Assembly (NCBI GenBank): GCA_025210455.1
Contig: JAOARQ010000013.1
Location: 62,001 to 126,000 of the forward strand
DNA: 64,000 nucleotides
Reading direction: 5' to 3'
Source: Pelagimonas sp.
Lineage (GTDB): Bacteria; Pseudomonadota; Alphaproteobacteria; Rhodobacterales; Rhodobacteraceae
This document shows, piece after piece, positions 26,286 through 35,107 of this stretch. A program made the position numbers and the translations under genes. Within the stretch, counting starts at the first letter, position 1. Each line of letters opens with the position of its first letter. The notes under the pieces were generated by a model. That model saw nothing but the letters and a program-made list of their open reading frames with translations, made no database searches and was not told the DNA's origin.

Positions 26286-27476
26286 TCAGAACAGGCGCAT
26301 ATGCGCCAGGATCTGACCATGGTCCGAGGCCAGTTTGTTATATGGCGCTTCCGGGTGTGAGCCATCGGTCAGATGATCGTTGAAGACGCTGAAATATTCC
26401 ATTTCGCCCAGCCGTTGCTGGTAATCCGGGTGAAAGTGACGACTGAGATAGATCTGATCAATCGATTCAAACACGCCGCCAAAGGCAGTGGTATAAACCA
26501 TGTCGCGCAGGGATTTGCGAACAAATAGCCGTTCGGCGGAATGCAATTGCAGACGCTCGATGTTTTCGCGGATCTGTTCGTTTTCGTCTTTGGTATAGCG
26601 GTCGCTGGCGTGGCTGGCGTCGTGGCGCAGCATCCAGGAATAATTCTTAAAGGGGGCTTCGCCGGAAATGATTTCTGAGCTGACCGCAAACTGCCCATCG
26701 TTGAAATCGCCCAGCACCATAACGGGGCGGTCCTGTTCCAGTTCAGCGACGATTTCGCGCCGCAGCACCCAGGCTTCGGCCATGCGGCGCAGCCCGGCGC
26801 GCAGACTGCCAAGCGCCCGGCCAGATGCATCGTACTGCGTCAGATCTGCCTCGGGTGCGAAGGGCGCACCATCGGGACGGAAATATTCGCCAAGTTTCGA
26901 TTTCAGATGACAGTTGAAGACAGTGATCACCTGATCTCCAACCGGAATTTGGGCTTTCAGAATGGGGCGCGACAGGCGTGAAATGGTGAAGGCGCCCGCA
27001 TCCCCACCCCCAAGCGCGGCAAAGGGGATGGTCAGCGGTTCGGGGAGATCCTGAATGACTTCAGGCGCTTCGGCAAAGCCAAAGCGTGACAGGATCGCCA
27101 GCCCGGGGCGGCGCTGGCCCGGTTTGCCGGTGTCTTTGGCATTTGCGGCAAAGGCCAGCGCGGCATCCTCATAGGGTTGCACCTGCAGCCTGCGAAAGAT
27201 CGCTTTGCGGTGATAGCGTTTCGACCGATCCGGGCGCGTGGCTGCATTCAGCGCTTCGGCGCGGCGATTGGTTTCTGATAAAACCGCCTCTAGGGCCTCT
27301 TCCTCAAAGATCTCCTGAAAACCGACGATATCCGCATCCATGGTCAAAAGCTGATCTGCAAGCCAATCTTCTTTCCAGGCGTGTTCTTCGGGGGTGTAGC
27401 TTTGGAAGCGATAGTATTCGCTATCAGCGCCAATCAGGTTTTTGACGTTGAATGAGGCAATGGAAAAACGGGTCAT
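26286..27476 (-). CDS. Endonuclease/exonuclease/phosphatase-fold protein
   Basis: A 396-residue protein of the EEP superfamily (DNase I / sphingomyelinase / nuclease fold). Motifs are the start FSIASFNVKNL, the catalytic glutamate in IVGFQEIFEEE, the HL segment VFNCHLKSKLGE, LGDFNDGQF and the final FSVFNDHLTDGSHP with the His general base. There is no signal peptide, so it probably acts in the cytoplasm. Substrate (nucleic acid, phospholipid or sugar phosphate) cannot be told. It is 63 bases upstream of hslV. Confidence 0.85.
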   Translation of the reverse strand: MTRFSIASFNVKNLIGADSEYYRFQSYTPEEHAWKEDWLADQLLTMDADIVGFQEIFEEEALEAVLSETNRRAEALNAATRPDRSKRYHRKAIFRRLQVQPYEDAALAFAANAKDTGKPGQRRPGLAILSRFGFAEAPEVIQDLPEPLTIPFAALGGGDAGAFTISRLSRPILKAQIPVGDQVITVFNCHLKSKLGEYFRPDGAPFAPEADLTQYDASGRALGSLRAGLRRMAEAWVLRREIVAELEQDRPVMVLGDFNDGQFAVSSEIISGEAPFKNYSWMLRHDASHASDRYTKDENEQIRENIERLQLHSAERLFVRKSLRDMVYTTAFGGVFESIDQIYLSRHFHPDYQQRLGEMEYFSVFNDHLTDGSHPEAPYNKLASDHGQILAHMRLF

Positions 27477-27538
27477 ACGCTTTGGTCCTGATTAAATCAG
27501 GCAAAGCTTATCTGACCCGCTTAAATGTGCAAAGGGGC

Positions 27539-28492
27539 TTAGAAACGCGCTTTCTTGCTGTTTTCCTTGTGCAGGTACATTTCCAGATCAGCGTGGCGGC
27601 GCAGGGCATGGGCGGTATCGCCGTCATCGGGCGCGAAAGCCGTACCATATGAGGCCGAAACATGGATATCCACGGCGGGCTGATTGGGGGCCTGCCATTC
27701 AATCGGATGTTCCAGCGTGGCGGCAATGCGCCTGACCATCTCGGACAGGTTGTCCTGATCTGCGTCATCCAGCCAAAGACCAAATTCATCCCCACCCAGA
27801 CGCCCGGCCAGATCATTGCGCCGGATCTCATGTTTAAAGCGCGCTGCGATGGTGCGCAGTACGTGATCCCCGGCATCATGGCCATATTGGTCATTCACCG
27901 GTTTGAAATTGTTCAGGTCGATAAAGACAAAGATGCCGGATTTTCCGGGGTTGTTCAGCGCGGCATTGCAGCGTTCCATGAATGTGGTGGCATTCAGAAT
28001 ACCGGTCAGCTGATCAGTTTCGCTTAGCGCCTTCAGGCGGCGCGCGGCGCGGCGCAGGCTGTCACGTTCGGTAACGGTTGCCGCCAGCCGCTGGCTGACT
28101 GAATTGCGATCCTGTTCCACCTTGCTAAGCCGTGCAGCGATGGAATTGGTTGCATCAGAGGCCAGCACAATCAAATGATTGCTTTCCCCAGGCAGCGGAT
28201 CGACACGCCAGGCGTTGAATGTCCAGATTCGGTGGTTGTGCCTGATCTGCACAGGAAGCGATAAAGCCGACCGCGCCACCTGGATCAGCGCGTGCTCCAT
28301 GCCAGACACATCTTCATCGGTGCCACTGGCGATAGGGTGACCCACCTGAAACAGCGTCACCGTGCGCGCACGGCGGTTCAAGCCGATCACGTTCAGCTCA
28401 TGATCAAGAACGATCATACTACGCGGTGAGCGTTCTATGGTCTGAAGCAGGATCTTCAGACCAACACTCTCGGTTTGCAGCGATACAGTCAT
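27539..28492 (-). CDS. Diguanylate cyclase with N-terminal PAS-like domain
   Basis: A 317-residue protein making cyclic di-GMP. Residues about 10-115 look like a PAS sensor (PRSMIVLDHELNVIGLNRRAR). A coiled-coil linker rich in R, E and L follows, then the GGDEF domain with an intact GGDEF active site near residue 231. RRND five residues before it is a canonical product-inhibition I-site (RxxD). It is soluble, with no membrane segments. GAGG precedes the start. No adjacent EAL phosphodiesterase is seen. Confidence 0.92.
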   Translation of the reverse strand: MTVSLQTESVGLKILLQTIERSPRSMIVLDHELNVIGLNRRARTVTLFQVGHPIASGTDEDVSGMEHALIQVARSALSLPVQIRHNHRIWTFNAWRVDPLPGESNHLIVLASDATNSIAARLSKVEQDRNSVSQRLAATVTERDSLRRAARRLKALSETDQLTGILNATTFMERCNAALNNPGKSGIFVFIDLNNFKPVNDQYGHDAGDHVLRTIAARFKHEIRRNDLAGRLGGDEFGLWLDDADQDNLSEMVRRIAATLEHPIEWQAPNQPAVDIHVSASYGTAFAPDDGDTAHALRRHADLEMYLHKENSKKARF

Positions 28493-28801
28493 GCACGCCT
28501 CATTCTCAAGGTCATTACCTGCGCGAAACAGGGTCTTTTGCGCATCTTTCCAGGGGCTTTAGCCCGGTATTCTTATGTGTTTGATGGGATTACACAAAGA
28601 ACCAAAAAGATTAAATTTTTCGAAACAGGCATAAACCCGCCTCTCGGTCCAGATCTGCAGGCTGAGAAACGCCCGTTTCAAACGCCACTGAGATCTTGTC
28701 TGAGAATCGGTTTCCATGGGTACTCCGCCTTTAGTACCCGAAATAGCGCTTACTTTATTAATAGCCGGTTAACTGCACTTTTTTTTAATTAACCAAACAG
28801 A
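28493..28801. other. Intergenic region upstream of the diguanylate cyclase
   Basis: No convincing gene. GGGTACT (28718-28724) pairs with AGTACCC (28733-28739). An AT-rich tract with a run of T residues and a TTAATTAA palindrome lies around 28775-28796. The region must contain the promoter of the minus-strand GGDEF gene, but I cannot pick out a clear -35/-10 pair. Confidence 0.5.
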
Positions 28802-28830
28802 ATTGTGCCGCATATCAAATGCGGCACAAT
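28802..28830 (-). terminator. leuA: Hairpin at the leuA 3' end
   Basis: A perfect 12-base-pair stem (28802-28813 with 28819-28830, loop ATCAA) lies 18 bases after the leuA stop. On the minus strand the following tract is TCTGTTTGG, a poor U-run; on the plus strand it is CTTTTATTTT. It probably ends leuA transcription or protects the mRNA end. Confidence 0.7.
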
Positions 28831-28847
28831 CTTTTATTTTCAATACA

Positions 28848-30440
28848 TTAGGTTACATCGCGAAAGTTAATCTCTTTTGTGTCAGCGCCAGGGCCAACCT
28901 TTTCGCGACGCACCAGCAGACGGTTAAGCGCCTGAATATAGGCCCGCGCCGATGCCACAACCGTATCTGTATCCGCGGATTGACCGGTGGCGATCACGCC
29001 ATCTTCCTCAAGCTTGACCGAGACGGTGGCCTGCGCATCGGTGCCGGCGGTTACCGCATGAACCTGATACAGCTGCAGCCGCGCGGCGTTTGGATAAAGC
29101 TCACGCACGGCCTTGAAGGTCGCGTCAACCGGGCCATCGCCACGGCAGGTCGCCGTGACATCCTTGCCGTCAATTTCCATTTCCAGTTCAGCTTCGGCCT
29201 GACCACCCGTGCCGCAGACGACCTTCAGGTTCACAAGCTGCAACGTGTCTTCTGCTGCGCCTGCGGCTGTGACAAGCGCCAGAATATCGTCGTCAAAGAC
29301 CTCTTTCTTGCGGTCAGCCAGATCCTTGAAGCGGACAAAAATATCCTTGAGCTGGTTATCACCCACCTCGACGCCCAGATCTTTCAGCTTGGCGCGCAGC
29401 GCGGCGCGGCCCGAATGTTTGCCAAGCGGCAAAGAGGTGCCCGAGATGCCCACATCTTCGGGGCGCATGATTTCAAAGGTCTCGGCGTTTTTCAGCATAC
29501 CATCCTGGTGAATGCCGGATTCATGCGCAAAGGCGTTTTTGCCCACAATGGCCTTGTTGAACTGTACCGGGAAGCCGGACACAGTCGAAACGCGGCGCGA
29601 GATATGCATGATCTTTCTGGTGTCGATCCCGGTGTAGAACGGCATGATGTCACCGCGCACTTTCAGCGCCATCACCACCTCTTCCAATGCGGTATTGCCT
29701 GCGCGTTCGCCCAGACCATTGATGGTGCATTCAATCTGACGCGCCCCACCTGCCACAGCAGCCAGAGAGTTTGCCGTCGCCATGCCCAGATCGTTGTGGC
29801 AATGGGTGGCAAAGATCACGTCATCTGCGCCGGGCACGGTTTCGATCAGGCGTTTGATCAGTTCTGCGCTTTCGACCGGTGCGGTATAGCCAACAGTGTC
29901 AGGGATATTGATGGTGCTGGCACCGGCTTTGATCGCAATCTCAACCACGCGGCAGAGGTAATCCCATTCGGTGCGGGTGGCATCCATGGGCGACCACTGC
30001 ACATCTTCCACAAGATTGCGGGCATGGGTCACGGTTTCATGGATACGGTCCGCCATTTCATCCATGGTCAGGTTCGGAATCGCACGGTGCAGCGGCGAGG
30101 TGCCGATAAAGGTGTGAATGCGGGGTTTGGCAGCTTTGCGCACCGCTTCGGCGCAGCGATCAATATCAGGCAGCTGCGCACGCGCCAGACCGCAAATCAC
30201 CGAGTTCTTTGAGCGTTCAGCGATTTCGGACACAGCGGCAAAATCGCCCTCAGAGGCAATTGGAAAGCCCGCTTCGATGATATCCACACCCATGTCATCC
30301 AGCAGCTCGGCAATCTCAAGCTTTTCGTCATGGGTCATGGTGGCGCCGGGGCTTTGTTCGCCGTCGCGCAGGGTGGTGTCGAAAATAACGACTCTGTCTT
30401 TGTTTGCCTCGGCAGAGGTGGCTTTGGTTTGATCGGTCAT
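28848..30440 (-). CDS. leuA: 2-isopropylmalate synthase
   Basis: First committed enzyme of leucine synthesis, condensing acetyl-CoA with 2-oxoisovalerate. The 530-residue length is that of the long form with a C-terminal leucine-feedback domain. Visible parts are FDTTLRDGEQSPG (catalytic metal site), THCHNDLGMATAN (His pair), INGLGERAGN, HESGIHQDG, and the regulatory domain after about residue 390. A leucine-rich leader ORF upstream suggests attenuation. The ribosome site is weak (AGAG). Confidence 0.97.
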   Translation of the reverse strand: MTDQTKATSAEANKDRVVIFDTTLRDGEQSPGATMTHDEKLEIAELLDDMGVDIIEAGFPIASEGDFAAVSEIAERSKNSVICGLARAQLPDIDRCAEAVRKAAKPRIHTFIGTSPLHRAIPNLTMDEMADRIHETVTHARNLVEDVQWSPMDATRTEWDYLCRVVEIAIKAGASTINIPDTVGYTAPVESAELIKRLIETVPGADDVIFATHCHNDLGMATANSLAAVAGGARQIECTINGLGERAGNTALEEVVMALKVRGDIMPFYTGIDTRKIMHISRRVSTVSGFPVQFNKAIVGKNAFAHESGIHQDGMLKNAETFEIMRPEDVGISGTSLPLGKHSGRAALRAKLKDLGVEVGDNQLKDIFVRFKDLADRKKEVFDDDILALVTAAGAAEDTLQLVNLKVVCGTGGQAEAELEMEIDGKDVTATCRGDGPVDATFKAVRELYPNAARLQLYQVHAVTAGTDAQATVSVKLEEDGVIATGQSADTDTVVASARAYIQALNRLLVRREKVGPGADTKEINFRDVT

Positions 30441-30514
30441 GTCAGTAACTCTGTTTGTCTTCTCGGTGCTTTGACAGGCTTAGGGCCTATGGGTCATCGG
30501 CGCGGTCAAGTTCC

Positions 30515-30551
30515 CCTCTGAGCGGACGCGCCGGACCGGCACGCTCAGAGG
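30515..30551 (-). promoter_or_regulatory. Leader hairpin between leuL and leuA
   Basis: A perfect 10-base-pair stem (30515-30524 with 30542-30551) encloses a 17-base loop that itself contains GCCGG/CCGGC. The 5' arm on the minus strand covers the last leuL codons and stop, so ribosome position would decide whether it forms. There is no U-run after it, so a standard terminator is not evident. Rho, translation control or an antiterminator role are possible. Confidence 0.6.
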
Positions 30552-30631
30552 CGTGTTAGGAGAAGACCTAGGGCCAACGCAAGCGACGCCTTGGCAGGCG
30601 CGTCAAAAGGGATATGCGTGGCGGTTGTCAT
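30545..30631 (-). CDS. leuL: Leucine-rich leader peptide of leuA (attenuator)
   Basis: A 28-codon ORF whose last 12 residues contain seven leucines (LALALGLLLTRL), encoded by CTT, TTG, CTA, CTT, CTC, CTA and CTC. It lies 105 bases upstream of leuA on the same strand, and a stable hairpin overlaps its stop. That is the classic form of a leader whose ribosome stalls when charged tRNA-Leu is scarce. No Shine-Dalgarno is visible; a TATAGT box ends 7 bases before the ATG, so the mRNA may be leaderless. leuA attenuators are known in alphaproteobacteria; this assignment is mine from the sequence. Confidence 0.72.
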   Translation of the reverse strand: MTTATHIPFDAPAKASLALALGLLLTRL

Positions 30632-30638
30632 GGCGGCC

Positions 30639-30666
30639 ACTATAGGGGGCAAATTTCAAATGAAAA
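30639..30666 (-). promoter_or_regulatory. Candidate leuL-leuA promoter
   Basis: On the minus strand TTTTCA (30661-30666) and TATAGT (30639-30644) are 16 bases apart. Transcription would begin at or next to the leuL ATG at 30631. The spacer contains TTTGAAATTTG and is bracketed by GGGGG and CCCCC runs, which together form an imperfect inverted repeat that could bind a regulator. Bases 30667-30778 show no gene; they hold the promoter of the plus-strand gene at 30779. Confidence 0.5.
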
Positions 30667-30778
30667 CCCCCTGTTGCATTGAGAGAATTTTTTCCAATTT
30701 CTGTAAGGGTCACTTTGCCTGATGATGCGCTTGCGGCATAGTAAACCCGGTAAAAGACGATAACGGAGCAGCCCCAAC

Positions 30779-33709
30779 ATGATCCGCAGATGGCTTGGAA
30801 TTCTGACGCTGGCCCTGACCCCCACGCTATCTGTGGCCGAGCGTGACAGTGTCAAAACCTATATGTTTGGCAATTCCCTGGTGAACCATCTGAGCGAAGA
30901 GTCCGAGCACACCAATGTACCGCATTGGGTGAACGAAATGGCCAAGGCGGACGGTCGGCGCTTTGCGCTGGATGGGCAATGGGGCTTTATGCGCAGTTTC
31001 GTAGATCGCCTGCCGCCGACGTCGAACTGGGGTTTTCCCGGTGTGCGCGGCGTCTGGAGCACCGATGCAGGCCCGTTTTCCAGTTCTGGTTTTGATTCTG
31101 TGGTGATCACCCCGGCGAATTTCATCCAGTATCAGCAGCCCGATGTGCCCTATGATGGCGAAAACGCGAATAACCAAAGCCCGCTGGGTGCGATGCTGGA
31201 GCTGATGGATTGGGTTATCGCCGAAACACCCGATATGAATTTTCTGATCTACGAAGGTTGGTCAGACATGGGCAGCATGTTCAATGACTTTCCGATCAAC
31301 CGCAGACAGGCGCGGAAATATCATGCGCATAATGCCGGGCCGTATCATGATTGGTTTGTTGATCTGCAAGATCGTGTGCGCTTGGCCCGCCCCAAGTCGC
31401 AGGTGGATCTGATCCCGGTGGCGGCGGTTCTGGCGCAGCTTCTGGGGAAAGACGGGTTGATGGCGGATATCCCGGTGCAGGAGCTTTATGAAGATAGTGC
31501 GCCTCATGGCCGCCCAGACATCTATCTTCTGGCAGCGATGGTGACTTATTCCACGCTGTATCAGGTGCCGCCGCCTGCCTCGTTTGACCCCCCTGCAACC
31601 ATGCATCCGGCTTTGGTTGAGAATTATCCGCAGATTGCTGAATTCATCTGGCAGGCGGTGCCAAAGCTGGACAGGCGCAGTGCTGAGGCCACACCGGAAA
31701 AGACCAGCCTGCCTTTGCCCAAACGACAGGATGTAGACCTGCCGCCACGCAATATTCGCCCTACGGGGATGCCCGCACTGGCCTTTGGGTTAAACGGCAT
31801 TTCCGACTGGTCCACGCAGCACCCGTTTATCGACATCATGAAATCGTCACGGGCCTGGGTGGGGCATATTGGTGATGACTGGGGCGGCTTTAGCAATGAA
31901 CGGCTGGTTGCCGAAGGTTATCTGGATGAAAACGGCTGGCCAAAGCGGTTGCCTGCCGAAGTGTCAGCGATTGAATCGGTCATTCTGACCAGCCAGCCTG
32001 AAGGATCTGACAATCTGCGCACGGATTATGTTCTGACCTACAAGGGGCAGGGCAGGATCCGGCTGGTGGGGTCAGCCCGCCGCGCGCGCTATGAAGATGG
32101 CCGGGTCGAGTTCAGCTTTGAACCCGGCGGAGAAGGGTCTTTGGTCGGAATCAAGATCAACAAGTTGGATGAAAGTGACCCGATCCGCGATATTCACGTC
32201 TACCGCAAAGATCATCAGGATCTGTTTGAAGCCGGGGCCATCTTTAACCCGGATTGGATCGAGGTCATTCAGGATGCGCGGTCTGTCCGGTTTATGGATT
32301 GGATGCTGACCAATGGATCGCCGGTCACAAACTGGCAGGAACGCCCCCGCATCAGTCAGGGCACCTGGACACAATGGGGTGTTCCGCTTGAGGTGATGAT
32401 CCGTCTGGCCAACAAAATTGGCGCGGACCCGTGGTTTACTATGCCGCACCGCGCCGATGACGACTATGTGCGCCGCTTTGCCGAAGTGGTGAAACGTGAT
32501 CTGGATCCGGGATTAAAGGCCTATGTTGAATATTCCAACGAGGTCTGGAACCGCATCTTTCCACAGGCGCAATGGGCCGAAGATCAGGCCACCGCTAAAT
32601 GGGGCAAAACAGATCGCGGCTGGATGCAGTATTACGGCATGCGCGCCGCGCAGGTCGCGGATATCTGGACAGATGTCTTTGGCGATGAAACCGATGCGCG
32701 GCTTGTGCGGGTGATTGCCACCCACACCGGCTGGCCCGGTCTTGAAGAATATATTCTGCTGTCGCCGCTGGGGTATCTGACCAATGGCAAACCGCCCCGC
32801 GAAAGCTTTGATGCCTATGCGGTGACCGGCTATTTCGGCTATGAGATGGGCGGCGAAGATATGTCAGAGCGCATGAATGACTGGCTGGATCGTGCCGAAG
32901 CAGAGGCGGAAAAAAAGGGCAAGGAACGCGGGTTACAGCGCGTCGCCCTGCGGGAGTTTGTGAAGAAAATCCGCTTTGATGGGGCCATCACCCCGGTTGC
33001 AGAGGCCCTTGCACAGGGATCATTGCGGGATCTGACCGAAGAGATCTTTCCCTATCACGCTGGTGTTGCGGCACGAAATGACCTGACCATGATCATGTAC
33101 GAGGGCGGCACCCATGTGTCAGGCCATGGTCCTGCGGTGAATGACGAGCGTCTTACCGCCTTTTTCACCACCTTCAATTATACGCCGGAGATGGCCAAGC
33201 TTTATGAACAGCTTTTGAACGGCTGGGTGAATGCGGGCGGCAAGCTGTTCAATGCTTTTGTTGATGTTTCACCGGATACGAAATGGGGCAGCTGGGGCGC
33301 AAAACGCTATCTTGAGGATCAAAATCCGCGCTGGGATATGCTGATGGCCTATAACGCAGTTGGCCCGAATGAGTGGGAACAGCGCGACGCAAAGGTTTTT
33401 GATCAGGGCATTACCCGTGTCGCCGGTGCCGGAAACCAAAGCCTTCAGGGCACATCCTTTGAAGATGTTCTGATTGCCGGGCCGGGGAATGATACGCTGA
33501 TCAGCAGCGGTGGATTTGACATCCTGCACGGGGGGCGCGGCACCGACCGGGCGGTTTTGCCCGGTGCGCGGGATGGGTATGATTTTGAACGTGACGACGG
33601 GGATCGTCTGATGGCCAAGGGCCCTAAAGGGGATATCTGGCTGACTGCAATCGAAGAAATCGTCTTTGACGCCGCGCCAACGCAATCCATTGCCGCGTCG
33701 GAATTCTGA
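30779..33709 (+). CDS. Large secreted three-module protein: SGNH-like, glycosidase-like, RTX-like
   Basis: A 976-residue exported protein. The signal peptide is IRRWLGILTLALTPTLSVA. Residues about 25-280 resemble an SGNH/GDSL hydrolase: FGNSLVNH near 30 and a late Asp-His segment DSAPHGRPD near 238. Residues about 335-870 look like a TIM-barrel glycosidase region: YVEYSNEVWN near 581 and YEGGTHVSG near 773 supply candidate acid/base and nucleophile glutamates. Residues about 890-976 carry RTX-like repeats (GPGNDTLIS, GGRGTDRAV). It could act on an acylated extracellular polysaccharide. No family name is certain, and the function is inferred from motifs only. Confidence 0.75.
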   Translation: MIRRWLGILTLALTPTLSVAERDSVKTYMFGNSLVNHLSEESEHTNVPHWVNEMAKADGRRFALDGQWGFMRSFVDRLPPTSNWGFPGVRGVWSTDAGPFSSSGFDSVVITPANFIQYQQPDVPYDGENANNQSPLGAMLELMDWVIAETPDMNFLIYEGWSDMGSMFNDFPINRRQARKYHAHNAGPYHDWFVDLQDRVRLARPKSQVDLIPVAAVLAQLLGKDGLMADIPVQELYEDSAPHGRPDIYLLAAMVTYSTLYQVPPPASFDPPATMHPALVENYPQIAEFIWQAVPKLDRRSAEATPEKTSLPLPKRQDVDLPPRNIRPTGMPALAFGLNGISDWSTQHPFIDIMKSSRAWVGHIGDDWGGFSNERLVAEGYLDENGWPKRLPAEVSAIESVILTSQPEGSDNLRTDYVLTYKGQGRIRLVGSARRARYEDGRVEFSFEPGGEGSLVGIKINKLDESDPIRDIHVYRKDHQDLFEAGAIFNPDWIEVIQDARSVRFMDWMLTNGSPVTNWQERPRISQGTWTQWGVPLEVMIRLANKIGADPWFTMPHRADDDYVRRFAEVVKRDLDPGLKAYVEYSNEVWNRIFPQAQWAEDQATAKWGKTDRGWMQYYGMRAAQVADIWTDVFGDETDARLVRVIATHTGWPGLEEYILLSPLGYLTNGKPPRESFDAYAVTGYFGYEMGGEDMSERMNDWLDRAEAEAEKKGKERGLQRVALREFVKKIRFDGAITPVAEALAQGSLRDLTEEIFPYHAGVAARNDLTMIMYEGGTHVSGHGPAVNDERLTAFFTTFNYTPEMAKLYEQLLNGWVNAGGKLFNAFVDVSPDTKWGSWGAKRYLEDQNPRWDMLMAYNAVGPNEWEQRDAKVFDQGITRVAGAGNQSLQGTSFEDVLIAGPGNDTLISSGGFDILHGGRGTDRAVLPGARDGYDFERDDGDRLMAKGPKGDIWLTAIEEIVFDAAPTQSIAASEF

Positions 33710-34210
33710 TCAGGCCAGTCTGCCCAACCGTTCTTCCAACACGTCGAAAGGCACACCGGGGTCATCCTTGGCGCCCCGGATCACCAGAGAGGTTTTCACG
33801 CTGGCCACATTTGGCGCGGTCAACAGATCACCGGTCAGGAAGCTTTGGAACGTCGACAGATCCGGGGCCACGCATTTCAGGATGAAATCAACTTCGCCAT
33901 TCAGCATGTGACATTCGCGAACCAGTGACCAACCGCGGCAGCGTTCTTCAAAGGCGCTCAGGTCAGCTTCGGCCTGACTTTGCAGCCCGACCATCGCAAA
34001 AACCTGCACCTCGAACCCAAGTTCGCGGGAATCTACATCAGCGTGGTAGCCTTTGATAAAACCCTGCTCTTCCAAAACCCGCACGCGGCGCAGGCAGGGG
34101 GGGGCCGAGATACCAACCCGCTTGGCAAGTTCAACATTGGTCATGCGGCCATCTGCCTGAAGCTCAGCCAGGATTTTGCGGTCGATCGGATCAAGCCGGT
34201 GCGTCGGCAT
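33710..34210 (-). CDS. Lrp/AsnC family transcriptional regulator
   Basis: A 166-residue regulator with an N-terminal helix-turn-helix (LDPIDRKILAELQADGRMTNVELAKRVGIS region) and a C-terminal RAM ligand-binding domain (VRECHMLNGEVDFILKC). A GGGGGAAGG ribosome site precedes the start. Its stop abuts the stop of the 976-residue gene with no bases between. The target and amino-acid ligand are not evident. Confidence 0.92.
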   Translation of the reverse strand: MPTHRLDPIDRKILAELQADGRMTNVELAKRVGISAPPCLRRVRVLEEQGFIKGYHADVDSRELGFEVQVFAMVGLQSQAEADLSAFEERCRGWSLVRECHMLNGEVDFILKCVAPDLSTFQSFLTGDLLTAPNVASVKTSLVIRGAKDDPGVPFDVLEERLGRLA

Positions 34211-34359
34211 ACCTTCCCCCAGTTTTTTCGCGTTAGTTATAGCACCCCAGGCCTAAGCGCAATAATGTTTCGCGAATGCGCAACATTATGAATGTTTGTA
34301 GAAGTGGGATGCTGGCGTCGAAAATCACTGCTACGACGCTTGCGCTGCAATAAACGCAA

Positions 34360-34385
34360 AAGCCGCCCTTGGAAAGGGGCGGCTT
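34360..34385 (-). terminator. Intrinsic terminator after the membrane winged-helix gene
   Basis: AAGCCGCCC (34360-34368) pairs with GGGCGGCTT (34377-34385). On the minus strand the stem is followed by TTGCGTTTATT, a moderate U-tract. It lies 24 bases after the stop at 34409. Confidence 0.75.
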
Positions 34386-34408
34386 GCGGCGCTAACAAAA
34401 ACGCGGGG

Positions 34409-35107
34409 TCAGACGACTTCGATCACTGATTTGTCGATGGTCAGCATATAACCCCGACGGGCGATGTTTTTGACCAGAAGTTCCGACACCATCTGATTGC
34501 CCAGCCCATCGCGCAACCGCTTGATCCGGGTTGCGCCAGCGGCTTCTTCACAGTCGCTTTCGCTGCGGCCAGAAATCATTGCTTCAATCTGAGCGCCGGA
34601 CAGCATCTCATCATCCAGACGCGCTTCGGCCAGGACGGAAATGGTTTCCATCATCGCATCGGTCAGCTTGAACCCCATGGTGTTCAGATAGACGGTGTTT
34701 TCTTCGCGCGAAATGATCAAGCTATTCACCTCGATCCCCGAGCGTTCAATCTGCGCCATGCGCCGGTTCAATGTCATCAGCAGCACCAGAAACACCAGCG
34801 CGGCTACCAGCATCGCTGCCGCGAAAACCAGCAGCACAAAGATCACCATCCGGTAGGATGTCAGCGTATCAGCAAAAGATGTGCCGCTTTGGGCGAGGAT
34901 CTCAAGCAGCTTGATCTCCGCCTGACTGGTCAGATTGCCGTTTTCGATAAACAGCTGTTCAACCCGCGCGTTAAACGCATTGGCATCGGGCAGGGTCAGC
35001 ATCAGGAAGGCCGCTGTCACCGCCAGAATAAAGACGATGGCGGCAATGCCTGCGGTGATGATCCGGGTGCCGGTTCGGCGGCTTTCAGTAGCGGAGATAG
35101 TGCTCAC
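34409..35107 (-). CDS. Two-TM membrane protein with C-terminal winged-helix domain
   Basis: A 232-residue protein with TM segments at about residues 16-38 and 88-113, and a roughly 45-residue periplasmic loop between. The cytoplasmic C-terminus (about 145-230) resembles an OmpR-type winged helix: LTDAMMETISVL, IKRLRDGLGN and IARRGYML correspond to the first helix, recognition helix and final wing. This would be a membrane-bound regulator with topology opposite to ToxR. The start is GTG and overlaps the upstream small secreted-protein gene by 23 bases. I infer DNA binding from pattern only. Confidence 0.6.
   Translation of the reverse strand: MSTISATESRRTGTRIITAGIAAIVFILAVTAAFLMLTLPDANAFNARVEQLFIENGNLTSQAEIKLLEILAQSGTSFADTLTSYRMVIFVLLVFAAAMLVAALVFLVLLMTLNRRMAQIERSGIEVNSLIISREENTVYLNTMGFKLTDAMMETISVLAEARLDDEMLSGAQIEAMISGRSESDCEEAAGATRIKRLRDGLGNQMVSELLVKNIARRGYMLTIDKSVIEVV

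Noticed and set aside
28803-30212. A 469-codon open frame on the plus strand opposite leuA.
   Set aside because: It is antisense to an unmistakable leuA, has no recognisable motif and reflects high GC content with few stops in that frame.
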